NCBI GenBank assembly: GCA_963575745.1
Contig: CAUYUJ010018717.1
Coordinates: 102,501 to 165,133, forward strand
DNA: 62,633 nucleotides
From: Prorocentrum cordatum
Lineage: Eukaryota; Sar; Dinophyceae; Prorocentrales; Prorocentraceae
Direction: 5' to 3'
Shown here piece after piece: positions 43,233 through 52,942 of the stretch. A program made the position numbers and the translations under genes. The notes beneath the pieces were generated by a model. That model did not search any database, had not been told where the DNA came from, and saw nothing but the letters and a program-made list of their open reading frames with translations. The stretch's first letter is position 1. Each line of letters begins with the position of its first letter.

Positions 43233-43418
43233 CCGTGCCATGCCACGGCATGCAATGCAATGCTAGGTTGATGCTACGCTTTGCGGTGCTCTTCTACGCC
43301 ATGCCATGCCGTGCTCTACAATGCATCGCGTACCCTTTCGGGATCATTGCCCTGCTCGACATCCGACTGTGCGAGTAGAGAGGGGATCTACGCCATGGTA
43401 AGGGATGGGAGGGAGGGG

Positions 43419-43560
43419 TAGGATGTCAAATATGACGCGAGCGCACCTAGCTTGTCTCCCCCCCTCCCTCCCTCCCTCCCTGCTCCTCCTCCCTTCCTCC
43501 TGCCCTCTCCCCTCCCTTCCTCCTGTCGTCTCCCCTCCCTCTCGCCCTCTCTCCCTCCTG
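43419..43560 (+). repeat. Header plus CCCTCC tract
   Basis: GGATGTCAAATATGACGCGAGC ends in CCTAGCTTGTCT and leads into a CCCTCC-rich tract. The same header and pyrimidine tract occur at 26768-26900. 43561-44129 is GC-rich without a supported gene. Confidence 0.7.
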
Positions 43561-44129
43561 CCCCTGCCCACGCCACTGTCCCGGACCTGCCGCTGCTCCC
43601 CGCCGCCCTCTCCCGCCGCCCGGTACGTGGCCGGCGGCTCCGGCAGCCGGAACACGCGACACCTCCGGCGGCCAGCAGGGGGAGGAAGGGACCCAGAAAT
43701 CCGACGCTCCTTAAAAAATCGCAAAATGGCGGCGAGCGGGCGGTTTTGGGCCGTTGGCGGCCTCTGGGGGCCCTGGCCGGGCCTCGGGAGTGTAAAAAAA
43801 AGACTCGGGGCGAAAAACTGGCCCTAGGGAAGTGGTCAGGACCTCCGAGGCCCACGCATCGGAAACATTAGAGCAGCCGGATGTCTGGGGACGGGCCCCA
43901 GGGGGTGATGGTGAAGTTTCGGGTTTGGGGTTCGAGGCTTTCGTACGTTTTTCGGCAGTTATCGGCGGTTTTCCAGCCGCGGGATGCCTTCGCGCAGCTG
44001 CGCCATGCCGAGGGCGCTGCCGCCGGAGAGCCGAGTTATCACCCGAAAGCCGAAAGGGCAACGACAGGGTGGGGAGGAACGAAGAACGAGGAGGCACAAC
44101 GGTTCATTTCCATTGAAGGAACTGCCTCG

Positions 44130-44970
44130 TTGGAAGACATCCGTTTGAAGATCCGGAAGCATGCCAAAACATTGTTCTCGGGATTTCAACGCCACGGATC
44201 AACCTGACTGCTGCGACTAAACGATCCGGAATCGTGCCAGAACGCAATGTTTGGGACTTCAACACCGCGAACCAACATAACTGTTGCACCCGCAAAGTCC
44301 TGAATCTTTCCAGAACGCCGTTTCTGGTACGATCATGGGAAGCCGTGGAATTCTTGCAAGTGTTTGAAACGATTGTTCGCGGCGCTAAAGCGAGAGCCGC
44401 ATTTTGAAAAGGAACCGCCCTCAACCCATGAAACTCTTGCATTGAAAACGAATGTGCGCGGCGCAAAGGCGAGAACCACATTCTGAGAACGACCCGCCCT
44501 CAATCCGCGACATTCTTGCAACTGTTTGAAGAATGTGCGCAGCGCTACGGCGATAATCACATTTTGAAGAAGGAGCCACCCTCAATCCGTGAAGCTCTGG
44601 CAACTGTTTAAAACGAATGCGCGCGGCGCTAAAGCGAGAACCACATTTTGAGAACGACCCGCCCTCAATCCGAGAAGCTCTTGCACATGTTAAACCGAAT
44701 GCGCGCGGCGCTAAGGCGAGAACCACAATTTGAAAACCACCTACCCTCAATCCGTGAAGCTCTTGCACATGTTTAAAGCAAAGTTTCGCGGCGCTAGAAA
44801 GCGAGAGCCAGAGTTTGAAAAGGAACCGCCCTCAATTGGTGAAACCGTTGTCACTTTGTAAGCTTCAGAATCATAAACGGTGAGGACGTCTCAGGCGAAA
44901 CGCCTGGCCCGCCCTAAAAACTTGCCTCGGGGAGCGACAGGGAGAAATTATTTATGAGGAAAGGGAATGG
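44130..44970 (+). mobile_element. Composite repeat R4, copy 2 (about 80-bp units)
   Basis: The head has TTCAACGCCACGGATCAACC and GACTTCAACACCGCG as in copy 1. Six units follow, with landmarks near 44378, 44457, 44539, 44621, 44702 and 44783. The tail has AGGCGAAACGCC and GCGACAGGGAGAAATTATTT. After the tail both copies run into GGA-rich DNA. Confidence 0.87.
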
Positions 44971-45019
44971 AGGAGGAGAGGATGGGGGAAGGCGACAGAA
45001 GCAGGGGCAGGGATTGAGG

Positions 45020-45135
45020 AGGGGGAGGGGTCGAGGAGGAGGAGGAGGAGGAAGAAGGGTGGTCGAAGAGGGGGAGGAGTTGATGATGGGCAGGGAGGAG
45101 AGATGATGGTGATGATAATGATGGTGATGATGCTA

Positions 45136-45169
<34 letters not shown>

Positions 45170-45431
45170 GGATGATGATGATGATGATGATGAGGATCAG
45201 GATAATGAATGATGATGATGATGATGTTGATGATGATGATGATGATGATGATGATGCTGATGCTGATGACGATGATACTGCTGTTCCATATGATGATGAT
45301 TATGGTGACTATGATGATGCTGTTGCTGATGATGATGGTGGTGATGATGCTGATGATGCTGATGATGCTTATGACGATGACGATGACGACGATGATGATG
45401 ATGCTGCTGATGATAGATATGTTCATGATGC

Positions 45432-45472
<41 letters not shown>

Positions 45473-45580
45473 ATGATGACGAGGCTGATGCTGCTGCTGC
45501 TGCTGCTGATGCTGCTAATGATGATGTTGATGCTGATGATTATGCCGAGGAGGAGGAGGAGGAGGAGGAGGAGGAGGAAG
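45020..45580 (+). repeat. GGA, GAT and GCT microsatellites
   Basis: 45033-45055 GGA. 45100-45540 degenerate (GAT)n with GCT blocks (pure GCT at 45431-45453). 45545-45580 GGA. Poly-Met/Asp/Ile ORFs are artefacts. Confidence 0.92.
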
Positions 45581-46020
45581 ATGGGGGCTGTACCCAGCGT
45601 GAGTACGTAACCATATGCTCACGCCAACCACAAATCTTCACGCCACGTATCACCAAATGTTGCAAAGACCGCCGACATGCAATCCGGCACGTGCGTTGCT
45701 CGAGGACTCTGCACCTCAGATTCGGGTCGGGCGACAGGGGGGGATAGCAAAGGGGGGGTTTCAGAATCAGCTCACGTAGCTGATTTTCCCGGCGCCTCCC
45801 GGCGCCGGAGGCGGCTATGTATCGAGGAATGGGCCCCTCGGTGAGGCCGAAACCAGCTGCATGCAGCAAATTTCGTGCCCCCCCCTTCCCAATCCCCCCT
45901 TTCGTCCGGCCCGACAGATACAGGCCGAATCTTTTGCTCAGCGTGTCGGTGGCGGCCCCAAAAAGACACGCTGTGCCCCGCGAGCGGATACAATGTCGCT
46001 CCGCTCCGCGTGGCGGGAGG

Positions 46021-46223
46021 CTCAGAAAAAGGCTCGGGACGTTGAGGCCTGGGCAGTGGGAACTCCTCCCTTCTCCTCCCTTCTCCTCCCTTCTCCTCCT
46101 CCTCCTCCTCCTCCTCCTCCTCCTCCTCCTCCTCCTCCTCCTCCCCCTCCTCCTCCTCCTCCTCCTCCTCCTCCTCCTCCTCAGAAAAAGGCTCGGGACG
46201 TTGAGGCCTGGGCAGTGGAAAAT
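46021..46223 (+). repeat. TCC array flanked by 38-bp direct repeats
   Basis: CTCAGAAAAAGGCTCGGGAC GTTGAGGCCTGGGCAGTGG occurs at 46021-46059 and again at 46180-46218. The two copies bracket a TCC array of about 120 bp. No terminal repeats suggest a transposon, so a duplication seeded by the array is more likely. Confidence 0.85.
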
Positions 46224-46569
46224 GGACAACGTGTCGCGCCGAAGCGCGGTGGGCCCCAACCGGCCGAGCGACACGCGATCCAAAGGTTCCCGACCGTATG
46301 TGTTGAGAGCTATTCTCAATCCAATCAATGTTGCGACAATGCAGACTCACCATGCAGCCAGAAGTCCGCGGCCCGAAGGTGTCATGCGCTTTGCACGCTT
46401 GGTGCAGTTTTCATTCCAGCCTGGATGCCTTGAGGAACAAAGCGCTGCAGACATTTAATTTCCGGAGACGTACCCAAACCCTTCTTCACGCAGGGCGACT
46501 ACTAAAAGGAGTGTTCTTTACAAGCGAACATATTGAACGATAAACTGCGCTCTTGCGCACGAAGGTACC

Positions 46570-47200
46570 GACAAACGTGCAGTTGGCTGCCTCACTGGGA
46601 AGCGCGAGGTCCCGTCCAGGTGCGCGTGCCCCTGGACTCCGCTGGACCCCCCAGGAGCCCACGAAAATGGTCACAATTGGGCAACTCGCAGCCACCCAGG
46701 GAGCAGCGAGGTCCCGTCTGGGTCCGCGTGGCCCCCGACTCCGCTGGACCTCCCAGGAACCCACGAATGCGGCGACAGTTGCGCAGTTCACGGCAACCCA
46801 GGGAGTAGCGAGGTCCTGCCTGGGTCCGCGTGGCCTCAGACTCTGCTGGACCTCCCAGGCACCAACGAAAATGACGACAAGTGCGCGGTTAGCAACCGCC
46901 CAAGGAGCAGCGAGGTCCTGTCTGGGTCCGTGTGGCCCTCGACTCCGCTGGACCTCCCAGGAACCTACGAAAACGGCGACAATTGCACAATTCACGACAA
47001 TCCACGGAGCAGCGATGTCACGTCTGGGTCCGCGTGGCCCCCGACACCGCTGGACCTCCCATGAGCCCACGAAAACGGCGACAATTGCGCAGTTCACAGC
47101 CGTTCACGGAGCAGCGCAGGAGGATGCAGGAGGAGGAGGAGGAGGAGGAGGAGGAGGAAGAGGAGGAGGAGGAGGAGGAGGAGGAGGAGGAAGCAAGCTG
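46570..47200 (+). repeat. 102-bp tandem repeat (about 5.5 units) plus GGA run
   Basis: Units begin with GCGAGGTCCCGTCTGGGTCC near 46604, 46706, 46808, 46910 and 47012 (102 bp each). Each has CTGGACCTCCCAGGA and ACGAAAACGGCGACAATTGC. A period divisible by three keeps a 34-residue repeat open in several frames, on both strands. The array ends in (GGA)n at 47127-47190, followed by a retroelement remnant. Confidence 0.88.
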
Positions 47201-47209
47201 GACTTCACG

Positions 47210-48060
47210 CAGGAACGTTCCGACGCACCTGCAGCGGGAGTTGACGGACGCCGTCATGTTCGTGACGCGGGCGGACCCCCTCCACCAGCTTGCAGAAGAG
47301 GTGCACAGGGGCCGGCTGCGCCAGGGCGGCGGCCCGGGAGCGGGCAGCTTCCTTTGTGTACCCCTGAAGGGAGTGCACGCGAAGGCCGACGGGGCGTGGC
47401 GCATGGCTCGCGCAAGAGCCTTCTTTGCACCGCAGACCAAATCATTTCTCCTGTGACAGCGGAGACGCACTGTCAGCACACCGGGCGACGGGGTGCATGC
47501 GGGGCGCTGCTGGGAGGGATCGCTGGCCTCGTGCACGCGGAAGGCTGTAAGGTGGGCGGCGGAGTTGTTTCAGGCCACAATAAGGTGCGGGACATCCTTT
47601 TGCGCTTCGCCGCGAAGTACGTTGACCCCAGGGCGCTCAAGGAACAGCGTCTGGAGAGCCTGCGGGCGGGCATGCTCGACGTGGTTTTCAATCACGATGG
47701 CAGACGAGTGGCTTTGGGCATCGCCATTGTGGGCGCCCACCTGAACCCCGCCAGGGTGCGCACTGCCGCCGGCCGAGATGGAGCCGCGGCGGCCCAGGAG
47801 GAACGCGAGAAACGCCGCTTGTACGCTGGGCTCAACGTGACGCCGTGTGTGTTTGGGATCGGCGGCCGAGCAAGCGAGAGCGCCTTAGCCACCATCCGCA
47901 TGCTCGCGGCCATGTCCAGCGGCGATGCCGAAGCACCTGTTCTGGCCGCTACCCTATGGCAGGAAATTCGCATTGCGCTGCCTTCTGCCGCTGCGTGGCG
48001 AGCAGCCAGCGCCTTCGCGCGGCCAGACTCCATGGCCCTGGCGGGCAGCCGGCAGAGAGG
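47210..48060 (+). pseudogene. Remnant of retroelement C-terminal region (RT-linked nuclease-like domain)
   Basis: Two plus-strand frames give one interrupted protein. First, to about 47456, is VMFVTRADPLHQL, then GGPGAGSFLCVPLKG. In another frame from about 47470 come LVHAEGCKVGGG, GHNKVRDILLRFAAK, AGMLDVVFNHDGRRVALGIA, GRDGAAAAQEEREKRRLYAG and GIGGRASESALATIRMLA. The order 'GPGAG...', Cys/His knuckle, 'H-N-x-x-R-D', 'D-V ... ' and 'GRxxExALxxxRxLA' is the C-terminal region seen after reverse transcriptase in many protist and algal retroelements, thought to be an endonuclease-like domain. The expected DVAV acidic residue appears as GIAI. A frameshift near 47456-47470 and the missing RT make it a fragment. 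Recognition is by pattern memory, so the family label is tentative. Confidence 0.6.
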
Positions 48061-48584
48061 GCGCCGAGAGCGACGACGAACCTGCAGCAGCAAGAGGCGC
48101 TCTGGTTCCCTGACGCGGGCCCTGCCCCCGCCGGTGCTGCAGCGCTGCGCCGGCGCCACGCGGGCGGCGCCCGCTGGCCAGCCGCCCCGCGCGCCCGCCC
48201 TGGAGGAAGGCGCCGGCGGCCGCGCCGACCATGCCGCAGCGCGCCAGGCGCAGGGACCAGCGAGCTCGGCGACTGCGCGGATCTGGTCGGGCGCGTGTGC
48301 GCTCGCGCTGGGCCGGGCTGGCGCGAGCGGCAGCGGTGCGCGGTCGCGGTCGCCACTGGGTGCTGGGGGGCGGCTGGCGCAGCTGGGCAACCGGCCGTCG
48401 CGGCCGTCCGCGCCATCCTGGACGTCGCCGACCCGGTCCCAGGTATGCGAGATATAGGCCCTGGCCGGCGCACCCCTTACTCCTTGTTGGTGCATCGCCC
48501 CTGAGCGGTGGGTCGCTTCTGCGGTGGGGGGGTTGCGCCGGCTCCCGACTAAAGTGCGTCGGCGGCAAAGGGACCCGCGTGGCG

Positions 48585-48935
48585 CGGAGGAGGAGGAGGA
48601 GGAGGAGGAGAAGGAGGAGGAGGAGGAGGAGGAAGGGAGGAGCAGGAGGATCAGGGAGGAGGAGGGAGAGGAGGGAGGAGGAGGAGGAGGAGGAGGAGGA
48701 GGGAGGAGGAGGAGGAGGAGGAGGAGGAGGAGGAGGAGGAGGAGGAGGAAGGAGGAGGAGGAGGAGGAGGAGGAGAGGAAGGAGGAGGAGGAGGAGGAGG
48801 AGGAGGAGGAGGAGGAGGAGGAGGGAGGAGGAGGAGGAGGAGGAGGAGGAGGAGGAGGAGGGAGGAGGAGGAGATCAGGAGCAGGAGCAGAAGGAGGAGG
48901 AGGAGGAGGAGGAGGAGGAGGAGGAGGAGGAGACC
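48585..48935 (+). repeat. GGA microsatellite
   Basis: About 350 bp of (GGA)n with GGGA and GAA interruptions, strongly purine on the plus strand. 48061-48584 before it is GC-rich without a supported gene. Confidence 0.93.
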
Positions 48936-48990
48936 GCAGTGCTCTATTCAGAACGAGAACCCAACGCATGAACTTTGGGACACATTCATA

Positions 48991-49113
48991 GGTCCGCGCG
49001 GATTTCATGGATCGACGCCGGACCCCGCTGCCTGGCGCGTGGGGCGCGCCAATGGCTGGGCGGAAGGCGCCGCCAGGGGGGGTCAGCGCCGATCCGAGAA
49101 ATTCGCGCGGACC
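48991..49113 (+). mobile_element. MITE-like element M2, copy 2 (123 bp)
   Basis: GGTCCGCGCGGATTTCATGG (48991 on) and CGAGAAATTCGCGCGGACC (ending 49113) form 24-bp inverted termini with three mismatches. The interior contains CTGGCGCGTGGGGCGCGCCA, matching the inner palindrome of copy 1 at 22094-22173. Confidence 0.8.
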
Positions 49114-49124
49114 TCCGAAAATGT

Positions 49125-51910
49125 GTTTCATTCCCCAAGTAGTGCTTGCACTCGGCGCATCTCGCGTCTGTTTTAAGGCAACTAGGCCCCTGTGCTGGTC
49201 TGGTCGGCTCGTCGCTGCCCGTCGCCGCCGTCCGTCGCCGCCGCCTGCACTGGGCCCCGGTGCTCGTCCGGCCGGCTCGCCGCCGCCCGTCGACGCCCGT
49301 CCGTCGCCTCCGCTTGCACCTGTTCAGTCGCACTCGTCCCCCCGCAGATCATAGCACATATTTCCGCAGCATGGCATGGTTTTGCAACTCAGCACAGCAT
49401 AGCACAGAAGGGCATCGCACAACATAACATAGAATAGCGTGGTGCAACCTATGTAGTGCGACTTCAGATTGCACCGCATCGGTTGCATGGTGGGAAGTGC
49501 CCCGCATTAGTTGGCACTGCACGGATTGCACTGCGCAGATTGCATTGCGCAAGCTGCCCCGCACACATCACATATCATATCTCAGGGTAGGCTAGAGCAC
49601 ACTGCTCGGGGTCCAAGCTGGCTAACATGTACCTTTGCTTCATCGATCCCAGGCGAGTGCGGCAGATCATGGCAGGACGAACGAAACCCTGCGCGGCGCG
49701 CGCGCGCGCCGCGCGCGTGAAGCCGAGCCGCCGCGACGCGGGATCCGACGCGTCCTGCCAGCGCTGCCGGCGGGGCAACAGGCCGCTCGAACACCACCGC
49801 GTGTGGTCTCGCTCCTGCCCTTCCACCGCCCTCCACCACGCCCCCTCCGCCGGCCGCGCAGCACATCCGCCGTCATGCTTGCGCCGGCCTTCAGCCGGGG
49901 GCGAGACGCGCAGCAGGGGGGGGCCCTGTCTAGAACGCCCCACGGAGAGGGGGGGACCATTGGCTTGGAATCGGCGATGCGCCGCCGATGGATCCGCGAT
50001 AGGCCCTCCAGCGAGAAACCGCACGCTCCTGCGCGGGGTGGGGCATCAGCGAGGCGCAGGCGATCGGGAGTCGGTGCTTCCCCCTCCTGGGCCAGCCCCA
50101 GCCCCTATCGTTGCACCTGGCCCACGTGCGCAAGTCTTTTCTTGTCGATCAAGCGCTCGGCAGGCAGGGCGACAGTGAGCCAGACTTCGTTGCCACTGCG
50201 CCTTGGCTGCAGACCGCCCGCGCACTGCTGATGGCCGCGGCTGGTCCAGGTGGACCGGAGGTGCCGACCAGCGGAGCTCCTCTCGGCGCATGGCCACTTG
50301 CATCTGGTATGACGGCGCGAGAATGAGGAGGAGGAGGAGGAGGATGAAGAGGAGGAGGAGGAGGATGATAAGAAGGAGGAGGAGGAGGAGGAGGATAAGG
50401 AGGAAAATGAGGAGGTGGAGGAGGAGGAGGAGGAAGAGGAGGAGGAGGAGGAGGAGGAGGAGCAGGAGGAGGAGGAGGACGAGCAGGAGGATGAGAGAGT
50501 CTTGGTTGGCACCTTGAGGGTAGCGAGGAGGAGGAGGGAGGATGATGATGATGATGAGGATAGGGTCTTCGCGCGACTCTTTGTTTAAGCTCCTCCTCCG
50601 TTCCTGCGGTCGCTGCTTCTCCCTCTCCTCCAACACCACCCCTGGGATAAGCCGCGGACCTCTATGGTCTTTATCCCCATGGACCTCTGGATGTCTCGCG
50701 TGGACCCCTGGATGTCTGGATCCCTTGTGTGTGACAATTTTCATCTTGAACAGTATCTTGACTGTCCCGAACCACGGTACGGATCTACAGAGGCCGAACA
50801 GCTGCCCATAACCCCCCGTCGTGATTTAGCAAAGTCACGATGCGAGGAGGTCTAGGTCGACGGACAGTCCGACGAGGAGTGGGAGGAGGAGGAGGAGGAG
50901 GAGGAGGAGGAGGAGGAGGAGGAGGAGGAGGAGGAGGAGGAAGGTCAAGTTAACAAAGGAAGACAAAGCATGCACCGCGCCGACACCGATACCCTTTCCT
51001 GCTATTTTCGCACTTTCGCACACGCCAGCTGCGCCGCGGCTCTTGAGCGAGCACAGCATTTCGCCTGCTCTCGTGCGGCACCGCTGCCGCTGCCGTTGTC
51101 ATGCTGCTCGGCGAGCGAAGCACGCGCCGCGTCTGCGCGGAGACCGCATTTCCAAACAACATGTGCACAATTGTGGGGCAACGGCGACCGTCGCCGGCTC
51201 GCGCGGGCCCCCCGAACTCGTTGATTGAAAAGCCTGCGCCGCCGGGAGCGGGACCGCCACCTTCGGGCAACATCTGCGCCGGCGCCGAAGTGAGAGAACA
51301 TTTCCCCCTCCGCTCGCGCGTCGGCGAATCGGCGCGCGAAAAAGGTGCGCCGCGCCCCGACGGGAGCTCAATGCCCTGGAAGAGTGGGCGCGGCGCGGAA
51401 ATGTCAGCGACATGTGTCCCTTCGCGCCTGATGCGCACCCCGTCCCATTCCAGCCTGGTTTTTGTGCAGCGTCAACGACAAAACGTGCATGTTGAAATCG
51501 AACAAGCGGACTCGGTTTTTCTCTGCCTGTTGAAAGGTCGGTTGGGAAGGCCTGGATGGGGTGGCTATTGGCTAGCTAGGTGGCAGAACGGGAGTGCATT
51601 CCCGAAACAGTGCTTGCAGTTGGGGCTCTTGCTTCGTTTCCAGAGACCTGGCCCTGTGCGTCGGTCTGGCGGCTATGCTGTCGCCGTCGCCGCCCCGTCG
51701 TCGCACCGCTGCTGCCCCGTCGCGCCCGTCGTCTTGGCCCTGTGCGTCGGGCTGGCGGCTCTGTTGTGGCCGTCGCCGCCCCCATCGCCGCCCTTCGTCT
51801 GGGCCTGTGCGTCGGGCTGGCGGCTATGTCGTCGCCGCCGTCACCGCCCCGTCGCTGCCTTAGATCGCACAGCATAATTCCCCTTTTTCCCAGAAAGCAT
51901 GAACACATCC
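49125..51910 (+). other. Spacer with GCCGTCGCCGCC repeats, GGA runs and dispersed fragments
   Basis: 49135-49330 and 51590-51870 share ATTCCCnAAnnAGTGCTTGCA followed by GTCGCCGCC-rich repeats, two copies of one family. 49440-49570 has TTGCACTGCGCAGATTGCA-type repeats. 50330-50485 and 50880-50942 are GGA. 50490-50860 and 50990-51590 are unique with no supported gene on either strand. Confidence 0.6.
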
Positions 51911-52819
51911 CCCCCCCGGGGGTTAACAGGCCACCGCTTCGTATTGCAACTTACATATGAGTCTGCCCCACCGTCCATTCTAAATTCGAAGTCGTACCAT
52001 CCTAGCCATGCCGGAATTCACCTCCCACACCACCTCATCCTTTTGTAAGAAGTGCTCTGCGCGCGCACTCGTTCATTGCAAATCATCAGTTCCCACGAAC
52101 CTTTTTGCAAACGATGGGACGAAGTGCGCACGCGCGCGTGGTCGCGCGCGCATGTCGGAATCCTTAAAGCATCTTAGGTTCCGTAGAGACTTTTAAGGTC
52201 GAGAATCACGAAACATATTTTTCTAATTTTTGAATGAAAAACACGGTTTCGAAACACGGGTTTTCAGAACACGCCTACGCCCGCGTCTTTGCGAATTCTG
52301 TAGAAAACCATACGTTGCTTCTACATGTTTCATCACGCGCTACCAGGCGGGCCTCTCGCGCGCGCATGTCGAAATCGTTCGAACGCCCTTGCGCGCGCGC
52401 TGTCGCAAAAACCCTTTTGCAACACATGGGACGCAATGGGCGCGCGCACGTCGTCGCGCGAACATGCCGAAACTGCTCAAACACCTTAGGTGTCGTAGGC
52501 ATGTCGTAGGCACTTCAACAGTAAATGTCCCGAACACATATGAACAACAAATGGTTTCGCAACGTCAGTGTTCACACAAATCCTGCGTTCGCGGTCTTGC
52601 GGGTTCTAAAGACGTGTGCGTTTCCTAACATTTTCATCACACTCTGCCAAACGAGCCTCTCGCGCCGCATGTCCGACTCATTCGAACGCCCTTGCGCGTG
52701 TGCGGGAGGGGGGGGGGGGGGGCACGATCCGTGTCAAACAAAATCACGCGGGCCACTCGGCCGCGTCGGCCGCGCGCGCATGTCGAACTCCTTCAAAAGT
52801 CTTCATCACCGACGCGAGG
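51911..52819 (+). mobile_element. Composite repeat R5, copy 1, left part (interrupted by LINE B)
   Basis: It starts near TTGCAACTTACATATGAG then GTCGTACCATCC. Degenerate units with GTCGCGCGCGCATGTCGGAA, TCCTTAAAGCATCTTAGGTT and CCTTTTGCAA...ATGGGACG follow at about 52130, 52370-52500 and 52660-52790. It stops at ATCACCGACGCGAGG (52805-52819). The continuation is at 59961, beyond LINE B. Copy 2 at 60577-61280 is uninterrupted and shows the same order. Confidence 0.78.
52805..52819 (+). repeat. Target-site duplication, left copy
   Basis: ATCACCGACGCGAGG is identical to 59961-59975 and directly bounds the T9 run that represents the LINE B poly(A) tail. Confidence 0.95.
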
Positions 52820-52942
52820 TTTTTTTTTGAGCTCAACGCCCGCACAGCCTCTCACTGTCAGCAGCGACGGCTGGGAAATCGCTGCTGCATCCACCATGCC
52901 ACTGAGGCAAGGAGGTAAAGCCACGAAGGTGGCAGGATAATG

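Noticed and set aside
46553-48457. 634-aa plus ORF as one gene
   Set aside because: It joins a 102-bp satellite, a GGA run and a retroelement remnant in one chance-open frame. The retroelement part itself is frameshifted.
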